A stretch of DNA of 64,000 nt from Neorhodopirellula pilleata (GTDB taxonomy: Bacteria; Planctomycetota; Planctomycetia; Pirellulales; Pirellulaceae), in contig NZ_SJPM01000013.1 in NCBI RefSeq assembly GCF_007859915.1, forward strand, positions 62,001 to 126,000. The letters are read 5' to 3'. The translations under genes and the position numbers were made by a program. Under the pieces are notes generated by a model. It did not search any database. It saw only the letters and a program-made list of their open reading frames with translations, and had not been told where the DNA came from. Of the stretch, positions 27,410-37,290 are shown piece by piece; position 1 is the stretch's first letter, and each line of letters starts with the position of its first letter.

Positions 27410-29749
27410 TCAATACGTCAGTTCCGCGCCCACATAGAACCCGAAGCCGGGGCGAAACACGCCTAGACCAGAACGATAGTCGATGTGTTCTCGATAGAAC
27501 TTATCGGTAACGTTTTCAAATCCACTGGTGACCAATAGGGCACCAAGTCGTTGGTAAGTTCGAATGTCGTAAACGGTGAACCCCGGGGTTTCGATCTCTT
27601 GCAAGGTGGACGCGACGCGATCCTGGTTGTCGACGATTCGAGCGGAAAGCTCGATTCCCCAACGGTCTAGCGGCGACGGATCGTGAATGACAATCCCAGT
27701 CCGCGCTTCCATCGGTGCGATCCCCGGCAACGGTTCGGCCTCCACCGTGCTATCGCTGCGAGTCGGCTCTCCCGTATGTCTCGAAGGATCAATTCGGGTG
27801 TGGTCACGTCCCTCCACAAAAGTGAGGATTCCGAATACAGACATCATCGAAGACATCTCGAACTGGCCATAGGTTTCGAATCCTGACAACGTGGCTAAGT
27901 CGGTGTTGACGAACGAAGCACCCTGCTGAAACCCGTCAATGGTTCCTGCGGGATCGAACAAATCGTACGTGATATAGTCCTGAATAAAGGCGTGGTGACC
28001 ATGCAAGCCGAATTGCACGCCATTCTCGATGTACTCAACACCAAGGTCCATTTGATACAGTTTTTCAGATTTCAGGTTGGGATCGCCATCAAGAAACGTG
28101 AGTCCTCGTTGCAGAGATCCGATAAACGTATACTCGGCGTACATCTCGGTTAACGTCGGCTGCCGCATTGCGAAACCCATGCCCGCGTTTGCGGTCCATC
28201 CCAAACCGAGATCGCGATTAGCCGTCAGATACGCCGACCCAAGGAAGAATTCTTTTTCTAGCGTTGTGCCTTCGGCATCACTGATCGCATACGGGACCCC
28301 TTGCACATTGTCACGAGAATCGGTGAAGACGCCGTCCAGCCGTGTCCCCGCCGTCAACACCCAGACGTCATTAGCCTGAACGATTCGCTCGGCATAGATT
28401 CCGATGTCGATCGAATCGCTGCGGGGGATCGGAAAGTTGTTATCGTTCGGGTCGGGATCATAAAAGTCGTATTCGTTGAGCTCTTGATTCAGATAGATCA
28501 AGTCCGTTCCGACCGAACACTGATCTCCGTCACTGAAGAAGGTGGCCTCGAAACGGTAACCAGCCGATAATGCATCCCCATCGGTGAAAGTGAAACCATC
28601 CGCTGCCCCGAGAAACGATGGTTGAAACGCGTCGACTAAAGTCGGAATCTGACGAGCTTTGCTTGGTCGCTTGGTATCGCCTTCGAATCGTGTGCGGTTG
28701 TACCAAACCTCGGACGTAAAGTAGTCGGCGAACCCGGGATCTTCATTGACATAGGTCATTTCATACCCATCGGTGACCAATAGATTCAGGTCGGTCACCA
28801 ATCCAGGGAACTCCAAGTCCGTTTGATCCAACCGTAAAGCATTCAATTCGATTCTTTCATGGTCATTCAGATCGAAGCCGACGGCAACGAACAGATCCCG
28901 AGACTTGTAGTCGGCCGGAATGAAGAATCCGTCTTTTCCGGTCTCGTAATCGCTCCCCACGCGATGCCCATAACTTAAGTGAAAACCGTAGTCCTCCGCC
29001 CCGCCCCAAAACGACTGGCGTCCATAAAACTGGTCACCGTTGGTGTTGTACGTTCCGCTTGTGGACCCGTGTCCTTCATAGCCGTCAAGGTAGCGTGGCG
29101 ATTGCAGAAACTCCAAATCAACAAAACGAAAGCCGGGGCCGTAGCGACTTGCGTACGGTCCTTTGATCAAAATGGAGTCCTGAATCAGACGCGAGTCGAT
29201 CTTGCTCATCATGGTGTCCAGGTCCATTCGGGCGGGTGCCCAATAGGACCCCGACGCCAATACCTGGCCGACACGTTGCCCACGAATGCGAGTGTCGCTC
29301 ACGATCGGGGTTCGGTTTTGAATCGAAACGCCGTGGGCTCCTTTGGATCGTCGCAACAAGTCGCCGATATCAGCGGTGCGTCGACCCAAGGCCTCTTCCC
29401 GAAAAACGGCATCGGCGGCAGGCGAGATCGCCAGCGACTCTCGATCTGCTGGCAACCCGTCGATTTGACTGACGTCACCAAACAACCTCGCGACACGATC
29501 ATCCGACGCGATCGATTTCTCAGCGTCAGAATCCGTGGAGGAGACGCCATCGAGGCGAGACGGTGGACGCTCCGCATCCTCCGGCAATTGCATCGGGCTT
29601 GGTATGGGCATCTGCATTTCCATCGGCACTGCGGGCGACTGCACCGGCGCTGCGAAATCTTGCGAACTCGCCTGTTCGGTATGCCACATCGCCGAACTGA
29701 CCAACAGGATACTGATCGATCTTTTTATCCAACTGGCTTGATTGATCAT
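27410..29749 (-). CDS. TonB-dependent receptor-like outer-membrane protein
   Basis: This 779-residue protein has an N-terminal signal (SISILLVSSAMWHTEQASSQ). A Met/Pro-rich stretch (PMEMQMPIPSPMQ) follows, then a plug domain (IGDLLRRSKGAHGVSIQNR...RIRGQRVGQVLASG). The rest is a long beta-barrel with aromatic girdles, ending in GFYVGAELTY, a typical outer-membrane C-terminus. It probably imports a ligand (siderophore, metal, glycan or cobalamin) using TonB energy; the ligand cannot be assigned. No TonB box was recognised with confidence. Its start overlaps the stop of the upstream barrel/beta-helix gene by 4 bp, so translation is coupled. Confidence 0.85.
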   Translation of the reverse strand: MINQASWIKRSISILLVSSAMWHTEQASSQDFAAPVQSPAVPMEMQMPIPSPMQLPEDAERPPSRLDGVSSTDSDAEKSIASDDRVARLFGDVSQIDGLPADRESLAISPAADAVFREEALGRRTADIGDLLRRSKGAHGVSIQNRTPIVSDTRIRGQRVGQVLASGSYWAPARMDLDTMMSKIDSRLIQDSILIKGPYASRYGPGFRFVDLEFLQSPRYLDGYEGHGSTSGTYNTNGDQFYGRQSFWGGAEDYGFHLSYGHRVGSDYETGKDGFFIPADYKSRDLFVAVGFDLNDHERIELNALRLDQTDLEFPGLVTDLNLLVTDGYEMTYVNEDPGFADYFTSEVWYNRTRFEGDTKRPSKARQIPTLVDAFQPSFLGAADGFTFTDGDALSAGYRFEATFFSDGDQCSVGTDLIYLNQELNEYDFYDPDPNDNNFPIPRSDSIDIGIYAERIVQANDVWVLTAGTRLDGVFTDSRDNVQGVPYAISDAEGTTLEKEFFLGSAYLTANRDLGLGWTANAGMGFAMRQPTLTEMYAEYTFIGSLQRGLTFLDGDPNLKSEKLYQMDLGVEYIENGVQFGLHGHHAFIQDYITYDLFDPAGTIDGFQQGASFVNTDLATLSGFETYGQFEMSSMMSVFGILTFVEGRDHTRIDPSRHTGEPTRSDSTVEAEPLPGIAPMEARTGIVIHDPSPLDRWGIELSARIVDNQDRVASTLQEIETPGFTVYDIRTYQRLGALLVTSGFENVTDKFYREHIDYRSGLGVFRPGFGFYVGAELTY

Positions 29750-31986
29750 GGGAAGGAATCGCCTCCCGAGACGTTTCCGGTCCCCGTATTCGCAGACGCG
29801 GTTCCATTGTTGACGCCTTCGTAGCCTAAGTCACCGTTGAAGTCGGCGGAGTTACCTTCGAATGTTCCCGTGCCCGAGTTCTCGGCGAAACGAAATCCGG
29901 TCAATCCGTTGGCATCGGCTACGTTGTCGACAAAATCACCATCATTGTTCGAGAACAAGAATCCAACGTCACCGTTTACCGACGCGGTATTGCCGGAGAA
30001 GACACCACCAAAAATGTTGTCCGTGAAGAAGAAGCCTTCATCACCATTGAGGTTGGCCGTATTGCGGAGGACGTTCCCGTAGTTGTTATTGAAGAAGTAG
30101 CCGACCAAACCATTGCCCGATGAACTGTTGTCAAGGAAATCACCGTAGTTGTCGGCAAAATCGAATCCGACCGAACCATTGTCAAACGCCAGGTTTTCTT
30201 GAATCGTGCCGTTGTTGTCGACGAAGTCAAACCCGAGTGAGCCGTTATCGAATGCCGCGTTGCCTTTGACCGTTCCGTTGTTGGCCGCGAATGTGAATCC
30301 TTGCAAACCATTGTCGGCGGATAGGTTGTTGTTGATCTCGCCGTTATTGTCGGCAAAATCGAATCCGCTCGCGTCATTCTCGTACGCTTCGTTGAGGTTG
30401 AACTTGCCGGAGTTATCACCTGCGTAGAAGCCAAATCCTTCGTTTCGCAGCGACCGGTTGAGCGTGACTTCACCATCATTGTCGAACAGGTCAAATCCAT
30501 TGCCGACGTTTCCGAGTGAGTTGTTTTGATAGAACTCACCCTCATTCAACTCGATGTCGAATCCATGGTTCCCGTTACCCGTCGACCGGTTGTGCGCGAT
30601 CACGCTCAAGGGATCCAATGTTCCGAAACGGAATCCACTGTCGGCGGCGTCGCTGACGTTGTTGCTGAAAATCAGCACGCCGATCAAGTCATCCAATCCT
30701 CCGGGCAAGTCACTCGAAATACCGTGCTTTCCTCCGTATATGTCGAAGCCCGAGATGATGCTGTGGTCCGCCGTCAAAATCACCGCTTTGGTATCATCCG
30801 TTCCGGTTATTTTGATCGGAGTTCCGAACTTCGCTTGGATACCGGTGTCAGCCCCTTTGACCCGTAGTCCGCCGGCGAGCAGTTGCTGACCCAATTGAAC
30901 TTCGATCGGTTCGTCGAGTTCCAAGTTCCCGCTGCCTCCATCAATGATCACCGAGTCGGTGGTGGCGGTGGCGACCGCATTAGGAAGGTCATCCGTTCGC
31001 GCATCCAAGACCGTGACGGAGCCGATCTCAAATTCATAGATCGCGTGCACGGCGGTTTCTTGACCGTTTGGCGTGGGCGTCACGGCGGCCACCACATCGA
31101 CGTCTCGCACGATGACGTCAGTCATGCGTCGCTCGAGATGAGTCATTTTCCGTCGCCGATGACGATCCAACCCGAACGGCATTCGTATCCCAATGGTCGC
31201 GGCGGTTTGCGAGTGACGAACACTGTCGTATTGATATTGGAACCCGACGGTCATCCGCGAATCGATCGCCAGGAACGGCAGATCAAACGATCGCAATTCG
31301 GCTCGAATCCTTGGTCCTGAAATGGAATTGGCGGTCGGTGAGTTAGTGTCGAAGTGGTAGCCACCGGCGAAGGCCCGAACCTCGCTGTCGCACCACTGAG
31401 GCAAACGCCAAAGCAACATGCCGACCTCGGCATCGGTACCGTAATAGGCTCGCTCGGTGTTGTTCTGGACGACTAAGTTTCCTCCCGATACGACCGCAGT
31501 GGCCTGAGCCGCATGGGCCGAACCTCCTTCGGGGATGTAGCCGTTCCAACGTGCGTCAAACAGGTCGCTGAGCAATTCAATCCCAAATGCCGCTTGATGA
31601 AACGTGTTTTCATTGGTCGATCGCTTCACATCATAAAAGCCGTATGTGCCGACGATGAAACTGTTGTCGAACATGTGACGGTACGCCAAGCCCAAGTTGC
31701 CTTCCGCTCCACCGCCGTAGAGAAACTGACCTCGCACATCAGCAAACAGGAGATCATCGTGTTGCGAGACCAGTGGTGCGAACAAGTCGGTGTGGACCCG
31801 ATTGGGATCATCGGCCCGACCGGTTAGCGAGGCATATGCCCGGTAGGCCGGATCGTTGGCGACGTACGCAAGCTTTCCGTCGCGACCGAGGACCGTTCCT
31901 GGGACCTGGGCCGACGAGTTCGTCACCGTGCAAACCAGCACGACTGTTTCAACGGCGAGGAAAAACAGCCAGTTCTGCACGAACAT
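29746..31986 (-). CDS. Inverse-autotransporter-like barrel with C-terminal beta-helix repeats
   Basis: This 746-residue protein begins with a signal sequence (LFFLAVETVVLVCTVTNSSAQ). An N-terminal barrel region (about 50-285) has GNLGLAYRHMFDNSFIVGTYGFYD and FHQAAFGIELLSD, like inverse autotransporter domains of planctomycetes. After a basic linker (DRHRRRKMTHLERRM) and a beta-rich stretch comes a tandem array of roughly 23-residue units (about 450-740). The unit pattern is N-x-G-x-x-x-x-N-x-A-x-x-N-G-x-x-G-F-x-F, for example NGSLGFDFVDNNG. This predicts a right-handed beta-helix displayed outside the cell. It overlaps the TonB-receptor gene (ATGA at 29746-29749). An adhesin or glycan-binding role is possible but not shown. 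Confidence 0.82.
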   Translation of the reverse strand: MFVQNWLFFLAVETVVLVCTVTNSSAQVPGTVLGRDGKLAYVANDPAYRAYASLTGRADDPNRVHTDLFAPLVSQHDDLLFADVRGQFLYGGGAEGNLGLAYRHMFDNSFIVGTYGFYDVKRSTNENTFHQAAFGIELLSDLFDARWNGYIPEGGSAHAAQATAVVSGGNLVVQNNTERAYYGTDAEVGMLLWRLPQWCDSEVRAFAGGYHFDTNSPTANSISGPRIRAELRSFDLPFLAIDSRMTVGFQYQYDSVRHSQTAATIGIRMPFGLDRHRRRKMTHLERRMTDVIVRDVDVVAAVTPTPNGQETAVHAIYEFEIGSVTVLDARTDDLPNAVATATTDSVIIDGGSGNLELDEPIEVQLGQQLLAGGLRVKGADTGIQAKFGTPIKITGTDDTKAVILTADHSIISGFDIYGGKHGISSDLPGGLDDLIGVLIFSNNVSDAADSGFRFGTLDPLSVIAHNRSTGNGNHGFDIELNEGEFYQNNSLGNVGNGFDLFDNDGEVTLNRSLRNEGFGFYAGDNSGKFNLNEAYENDASGFDFADNNGEINNNLSADNGLQGFTFAANNGTVKGNAAFDNGSLGFDFVDNNGTIQENLAFDNGSVGFDFADNYGDFLDNSSSGNGLVGYFFNNNYGNVLRNTANLNGDEGFFFTDNIFGGVFSGNTASVNGDVGFLFSNNDGDFVDNVADANGLTGFRFAENSGTGTFEGNSADFNGDLGYEGVNNGTASANTGTGNVSGGDSFP

Positions 31987-32324
31987 CCCTCGGTATACAC
32001 TTCGGCAGTGTGAGGGCCAGTTCCCCCGAAACTCTGCTAGGTCATTTCCGGTATCGGCCTTACAATCCTCACAATCGATTAAATCTAACCATTAATCTGA
32101 TTTTTGAGCATTCGCTTCGGAAGCCGTTCAGGAACTTGAGGCTTCGGTCACCGGCGTTTGCGAGCCGTTGATTGAATCGTATCCCGAAGCGTGAGCGAGG
32201 GATGAGTCAGTTTCAATGATCCCTCGCTTACGCAGCGGGTTACGAAAGAACGCAACTTCCAAACTCACGCTTCGGGTTGCGACGCAAACTAAATCAACAC
32301 GCCGCTCGCGGATCAAATTCGCGA
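31987..32324. other. Intergenic stretch with REP-like hairpin
   Basis: It contains one inverted copy of the ATCCCTCGCTTACGC family (arms 32179-32203 and 32219-32244). A further half-copy (ACTCACGCTTCGGGTTGCG) lies around 32264-32282. The promoter of the barrel/beta-helix gene should lie on its left side; I could not identify it. Confidence 0.55.
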
Positions 32325-35300
32325 TCAATCACGTGGTAACTCTCGTTCTTTCCATTGTTCTATCGTTAACACCTGAAACGATCCGTCGGCAAGTTGCTCG
32401 CGGTTGGTAAGACGTTCAAAACGCCGCCGGATCGTCTCCGTGGTTCCCGTGGCCGCACCAATGTTCCACAGCTTAGCGGTCCAGTCGGCACTCGCCGTTG
32501 CCAGCCATTGTCCGTTGCGGCTCAGATCCATCGCCATGATCTCTTTCGAGTGCCGTAACGGCGGACCAATTTCACTGCCGGTTCGCGAATCCCATTGGCG
32601 AATGCTGCCATCTAAGTAGCCAGCCACAATGGTTTTGCCATTGGGAGAAAACGCCGCACACTTGACTCTCGAATCATGTTTCATGACTGACCCGATCTGC
32701 TGGTTCGTCAACGCGTCCCAAAGCCGGATACCGCCATTGGCGACACAGGTAAAATACATGGTTCCTGCAGGGTTGACGCCGACTGATGTGACGAGACTTT
32801 CCTGAGGCAATTCGATCGGCGACTGGTTCGACATGTGATTCAGGGAATAAATCCTTACCTTTTCATCCCACGAGCCGACAAGAAAGCGATCGCCATTGGG
32901 AAAAAAAGCACTAGCCGAAATCCGGTTGGCGAGCCGAATCGTTGATCCCGCTAACTCGCTCTTGGTAATGTCCCAAAGGTGAACATTACCCGCTTCGGTT
33001 CCTACCAGCAGAATCGAGTGATCAGGACTGAACGCGAGATTCTTTGGCACGGAGTCCAGCTCGATCGCCTGCGATACCGGCTCGCCTGTTTCCACGCTCC
33101 AAACTTGCACCGCATGTTCGTCGGATGCGGTTGCGAACAACTTGCCGTTTTGAGATAAGGTCGCGACTTCGAGCCATCTTTCGCCTGAAATCGAGTCGCC
33201 TGCTGATATCGGTTCGTCAAGGAACCTGCCTTTTGGAAACTTGACAAGACGAAGTTCGCCGGGCAACACATAGGTTCCCGCGACGATGGCACCAGAAACC
33301 GTCAACAACGACTCCGACGAAGGGTCAAATTGGGTCGCAATGACGTTGGCATTCCGACCCAGCGGTATTTCTGCCGAGCGACCATTCGCAACTCGCCACC
33401 GGCGAAGTCCCGAGTCGCCGCAACCCGTCAACACAAACTCGTTATCCTTCGTGAAGATCGCCGCGTTAACGATCGACGTATGATGCAAGGCAGATCCCAC
33501 CAAGTCACCCGTCGCGGTTTCCCAAACCCTCGCCCGCTGATCGACACATCCGGTGACCAGCCGACGACCGTCAGGACTGAAACTAACATGACCGACCATG
33601 CCCGCATGCATCAGCGGCAATCCGACCTGCTTGCCTGTATTAATATCCCACAGACGCACTTGATGGTTGAGTTCGGCGGTGGCGGCCGTTTTGCCGTCAG
33701 GTGAAATGGCAACATCAAGCACCGCCGAACCAAGGTCCCAAGAAACGCCAATCATCTTGCGAGTCTCAGTATTCCAGACATTCACGTGGCCCTCCCAGTC
33801 GGATGCGAGAAGCAGGGGCGACGAGGGACAAAAGGCGACGTCTGTGATTGATCCAGTATGGGTGAGAACTTCGTTGCCCGGCTCGCGAGAGTCGACGTCC
33901 CACAAACGAATCTCAGTAGCGGAGGCCGTCGCCAAAACACGTTCGTCCGAATTTAGCGATAACGCGACGACAACCTCGTCTACCGAAATCGGCTCGCCGA
34001 GTGCTTCGCCGGTGCTCGCGTTCCAATAGCGGATCGTCTTATCTTCGCTGGCCGTAATCAGACGATCGGTCATCGTGCAAAATGCCATCGCAGTCACACG
34101 TTGATCATGTTTCAGTGGAGAACCGATCGGACGGTCGGTGGCCAGATCCATCAGCATGGTCGGCCCATTGGTTGTGACTAGCAGCTTGTTCCCGTCGGAG
34201 CTCAACAACAACCCGCGGATCGCTCCGTCCGAAACGATCGTCGACTCGAGCGTGTTCAACGCACCTTCCCACCGGCCAATCTGTTCGCGGATGGAGTATT
34301 CGAGATCGGTTGCATCGATCGCCTGGGCTTCCTCCAAGTTTTGCACCAGCGACAAGACGCCGTCAGACGGATCGCGACGCTCGAATAGCGACAAACTTTG
34401 TTCGAACGAACGACTGGCCGCCTGCCACTGAGCCTTCTTGCGAAGCTCCGTTTCACGTGCAGCCAACACTGACTTTTCGTTGGCCAGGTTCTCGGCAAGA
34501 AGACGTTGTTGGTCGGCGATGTTGCGTTGTCCGCTGATCAAGACAACCGCCACGAGCAGGACGACGATGATGGCGACGGTTGCAAGAGAGACCGCACGAA
34601 ACCAAGCCCCGTTATGGCGTAACCATCGAGCCATGCGATCGGTTTGCGACTCGACGTAAACGCTGACTGGCTCATCGGCCATCCAGCGTTCTAAATCGCT
34701 TGCCATCGCACGAGCGGACACATATCGGTCTTCCGGTTTCAACGCCATCGCCTTCAGACAAATGGCATCGAGCGATTTAGAAACGCCCGGCAGAACGGTA
34801 CTCGGTGGTGCGATGTCTCCCGATTGAATCGCCTTGAGAACATCAGCCAATGCTTTGCCCGTTACCGACGTACGACCTGTCAGCAGATAATAAAGCGTTG
34901 CACCAAGGCTGTAGATGTCAGCGGGCGGCCCGATTAGATCGATCCGCCCGGCAGCTTGTTCCGGTCCCATGAATTGCAATGTCCCGATCGTCGATCCCAT
35001 CCGCGTCGGCTCGACGGACCGGCCTGAAACCGGCTGAAGCGGATCATCGGGAGTCGTCTCGACAGAGCCGATTGGTTCAGACGAGATATCCTTTTGGCCC
35101 AGCGGTTTGGCGAGCCCCCAATCGACGACCAGGGTTTCGCCATATGATCCCAACATGATATTTGCTGGCTTGATGTCGCGATGAATGATGCCTCGGCTAT
35201 GTGCATATTCGATCGCTTGACAAACGGCAACGAATCGTTGCAACAAGCCGCGGAGTTCCACTGAACGTTCTTCGACGGACGCGGTTGGTGTCTGATGATA

Positions 35301-35813
35301 CCGGTCGACCACGTCTTGAAGACTTTGCCCCTTGATGAACCTCATCGCATAATAGGGGCGGCCGTCGGGAAAGAAGCCCATTCCATAAACCGGGACGATG
35401 CTCGGATGTTCGAGTCCGCCGGTCACTTCGGCTTCTAACAAGAAACGAGCCCGAGCCGATTCGTCATCGGCGTATTGAAGCCGGATCTCTTTGAAGGCGA
35501 CTTCGCGATTGAGCTCGAGGTCCTTGGCTACGGAGACTTTGCCGAGACCACCTTGGGCATGGGGACGCAAAATACTGAAACGCCTGGCCGCTTCGCGGTG
35601 GACCCGTCTAGCCGTTTCGGAATCAGAAAGACGAGCACCACCTGAATCAGTGTCTGGCACGACGGTTTCGATCGAGGGCACGTTTCCCCGATCCACTGGA
35701 GGACCAATCCACGTGGTGACTCCGGTTTTTGCCTCGGTATCAATTGATCGTGACGAAGCGTCATTCATGCCCGGCACGATCGTCGCGTCACTATCAGGTT
35801 GTTCGATGGGCAT
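32325..35813 (-). CDS. PknB-like Ser/Thr kinase fused to WD40 repeats
   Basis: Start ATG 35813 (MPIEQPDSDATIVPGMND...) gives 1162 residues; the frame runs open to 36119 without convincing coding character. The kinase domain (about 75-370) has AQGGLGKVSVAKD as glycine loop, HRDIKPANIM, DWGLAKPLG and GTLQFMGPEQAAG, so it looks catalytically complete. A transmembrane helix follows near 405-430 (VSLATVAIIVVLLVAVVLIS) and then a coiled coil. About 12 WD40 repeats fill residues 520-1130, with blades such as VSFSPDGRRLVTGCVDQRARVWETATG. This predicts a membrane kinase whose outer propeller senses protein or ligand. Such kinase-WD40 fusions are frequent in planctomycetes. It reads toward the beta-helix/receptor pair. 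Confidence 0.93.
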   Translation of the reverse strand: MPIEQPDSDATIVPGMNDASSRSIDTEAKTGVTTWIGPPVDRGNVPSIETVVPDTDSGGARLSDSETARRVHREAARRFSILRPHAQGGLGKVSVAKDLELNREVAFKEIRLQYADDESARARFLLEAEVTGGLEHPSIVPVYGMGFFPDGRPYYAMRFIKGQSLQDVVDRYHQTPTASVEERSVELRGLLQRFVAVCQAIEYAHSRGIIHRDIKPANIMLGSYGETLVVDWGLAKPLGQKDISSEPIGSVETTPDDPLQPVSGRSVEPTRMGSTIGTLQFMGPEQAAGRIDLIGPPADIYSLGATLYYLLTGRTSVTGKALADVLKAIQSGDIAPPSTVLPGVSKSLDAICLKAMALKPEDRYVSARAMASDLERWMADEPVSVYVESQTDRMARWLRHNGAWFRAVSLATVAIIVVLLVAVVLISGQRNIADQQRLLAENLANEKSVLAARETELRKKAQWQAASRSFEQSLSLFERRDPSDGVLSLVQNLEEAQAIDATDLEYSIREQIGRWEGALNTLESTIVSDGAIRGLLLSSDGNKLLVTTNGPTMLMDLATDRPIGSPLKHDQRVTAMAFCTMTDRLITASEDKTIRYWNASTGEALGEPISVDEVVVALSLNSDERVLATASATEIRLWDVDSREPGNEVLTHTGSITDVAFCPSSPLLLASDWEGHVNVWNTETRKMIGVSWDLGSAVLDVAISPDGKTAATAELNHQVRLWDINTGKQVGLPLMHAGMVGHVSFSPDGRRLVTGCVDQRARVWETATGDLVGSALHHTSIVNAAIFTKDNEFVLTGCGDSGLRRWRVANGRSAEIPLGRNANVIATQFDPSSESLLTVSGAIVAGTYVLPGELRLVKFPKGRFLDEPISAGDSISGERWLEVATLSQNGKLFATASDEHAVQVWSVETGEPVSQAIELDSVPKNLAFSPDHSILLVGTEAGNVHLWDITKSELAGSTIRLANRISASAFFPNGDRFLVGSWDEKVRIYSLNHMSNQSPIELPQESLVTSVGVNPAGTMYFTCVANGGIRLWDALTNQQIGSVMKHDSRVKCAAFSPNGKTIVAGYLDGSIRQWDSRTGSEIGPPLRHSKEIMAMDLSRNGQWLATASADWTAKLWNIGAATGTTETIRRRFERLTNREQLADGSFQVLTIEQWKERELPRD

Positions 35814-36155
35814 AAGGTAGGGCGTACTTCGAAGAGAGACGCGGTGTGAAAGCCAATCATAACATGGACCTAGCCAACAGCGTAAAGATGGCGTCCCCCC
35901 CCGTCCGCCTTGGTGCAATTTCCCCGAGCTAGGGCCGATCGAACGCGTGCATGCGAGATGGTTGCCGAAGGTGCCGTTTACGTCCCAACCCGATACGCTC
36001 ACACCGACAAAATTTTGACGACAATGGACGCGATCATCACCCGAGCCGGTTTGATCGAGTGGAAAAAGCCGATACAAAAAATTCGCACCGCCTGGGAAAT
36101 CAACCATCGAATCCACCACCGGGGGTGCAGGCTAACGGCCGCCATCCCGAGACAC
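35814..36155. other. Gene-free stretch upstream of the WD40 kinase
   Basis: About 340 bp lie between the kinase start and the tRNA terminator. Short frames on both strands have no recognisable domain. The kinase promoter must be here, but no convincing -35/-10 pair was identified. Confidence 0.4.
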
Positions 36156-36213
36156 AAAAAAAGCCGATTGAGGAAAACCCTGCAAATAACAGGGTTTGTC
36201 TTCAATCGGCTTT
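36156..36213 (-). terminator. Rho-independent terminator of tRNA-Gln
   Basis: Read on the minus strand, AAAGCCGATTG and CAATCGGCTTT form the stem base and ACCCTG/CAGGGT a second helical part, followed by a run of seven T residues. It lies directly downstream of the tRNA gene, which ends at 36232. Confidence 0.85.
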
Positions 36214-36231
36214 GGCTGACTTGCCATTAAG

Positions 36232-36303
36232 CTACCCCGCTAGGACTCGAACCTAGAATGACTGGACCAAAACCAGTTGTGTTGCCAATTACACCACGGG
36301 GCA
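36232..36303 (-). tRNA. tRNA-Gln (anticodon TTG)
   Basis: This is a 72-nt cloverleaf. The acceptor stem is TGCCCCG/CGGGGTA, the anticodon stem ACTGG/CCAGT with loop TTTTGGT (anticodon TTG), and the T arm is CTAGG-TTCGAGT-CCTAG. The discriminator is G, and CCA is not encoded. All stems pair normally, with one G-T pair at position 2-71 of the acceptor. A clear terminator follows. It decodes CAA, and CAG by wobble. Confidence 0.95.
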
Positions 36304-36852
36304 GTTTTCCAGGGAAACACCCGCGAGGCTCGTTTAGAAACGAACAATCATGAGTGATCCTGACGGCTGATTCGACACTTGAACCGCTTTGCGTTGGCTC
36401 TTGCGAGCCTTGGGCAGCGTCGTTGCGAGAGTTTAGCACGTGATCCTGGGTTGCTGAAGAGGAGTCTTTCAGATTCCTGGGGGTTCGCGACGAAATTTTT
36501 CAGACGAGTCAGATTGCGCCAAGAATTTAACCGGCAACTCTCGGTTTGAACGACCATTCAGCCACGTCTTTGTGTTCGGTGATGGCTACCAGTTCCCGAT
36601 CGTCGATATTGCCGGAGTCGATATTGCCGGCGTCGATATTGCCGGCGTCGATCTCAGGAATGGGTTGGAAACCGAACCAATCTGTTTTCCAGGGACTCAC
36701 GCCCCGAAAACTTGTCTGTCGACCTAGGGGCTGTCAAAAAACGCAATTTCAGGAATTGCGTCTCGTGCCTATGATCAACGGGTCTCTAGGATCAACTGGT
36801 CATCGTGCACGAACTGATAGATCGCGTACGGCTCGATGAAGTATGGAGTTAC
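36304..36852. other. Gene-free stretch with a 15-bp tandem repeat
   Basis: Three units of GTCGATATTGCCGGM lie at 36602-36646, followed by a partial fourth. A 97-codon frame across them has only repeat-derived ILPAS units and no family match, so no gene is called. The tRNA-Gln promoter is expected at the left end. Confidence 0.5.
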
Positions 36853-36968
36853 CTAAGCATCGCGTGAACAATAAGTGCTGGATTCTTAACGTGGCGTCGA
36901 CTTTCAGTCGACGTTTCAGGGTTTGGCGACTGAAAGTCGCCACCACTTAATGTTCACGCGATGCTAAG
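36853..36968. repeat. Inverted-repeat element with 25-bp ends
   Basis: The ends (36853-36877 and 36944-36968) match in 23 of 25 positions as inverted repeats, with core AGCATCGCGTGAACA. The interior is itself palindromic (GGCGTCGACTTTCAGTCGAC ... GGCGACTGAAAGTCGCC) and related to 46629-46682. The right end encodes the last residues and the TGA stop of the YqaE gene. Confidence 0.75.
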
Positions 36969-37145
36969 TCGGGATAAGCCGGGAGGGCGGGCGGTCATCA
37001 CGTAGAGGCTGTAAAGTACACCTGGCACGAATCCAAGGACCGTTAAAAGGCAACTAGCCCAGAAGTGCCGATCGATGCCAAACTGCAAGTAAACCGCCAA
37101 GGGCGGGACAAGAAACACGATCAACAAACGAATGAATTCCATCAT
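36954..37145 (-). CDS. YqaE/Pmp3 family small membrane protein
   Basis: Start ATG 37145 (or the adjacent ATG 37142) gives 63 residues with two transmembrane segments. The pattern MEFIRLLIVFLVPPLAVYLQFGIDRHFW...LLTVLGFVPGVLYSLYV is the full-length UPF0057/Pmp3 signature. Members are small stress-induced proteins that affect membrane potential or ion balance. The upstream part of the open frame (to 37352) overlaps the divergent EcsC gene and is not used. The C-terminal LSIA and stop are encoded by the adjacent repeat end, so the original C-terminus may have been altered. Confidence 0.9.
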   Translation of the reverse strand: MMEFIRLLIVFLVPPLAVYLQFGIDRHFWASCLLTVLGFVPGVLYSLYVMTARPPGLSRLSIA

Positions 37146-37290
37146 GACTTCCGACAAGAACGTTTCAGCGGCGAGGGCGTACAGAGTGACAAGGTTGCGT
37201 TCTGACACCGTTAAATTGCGACAATGCAACCTTTGTTCCAACTGACGAGCCGGTGAGGCTCCCAAACAAACATTCGAAAGGACCGATGAC

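Noticed and set aside
36546..36839. 97-codon ORF with ILPAS units
   Set aside because: It is explained by the 15-bp GTCGATATTGCCGG tandem repeat; no homology or ribosome-binding site.
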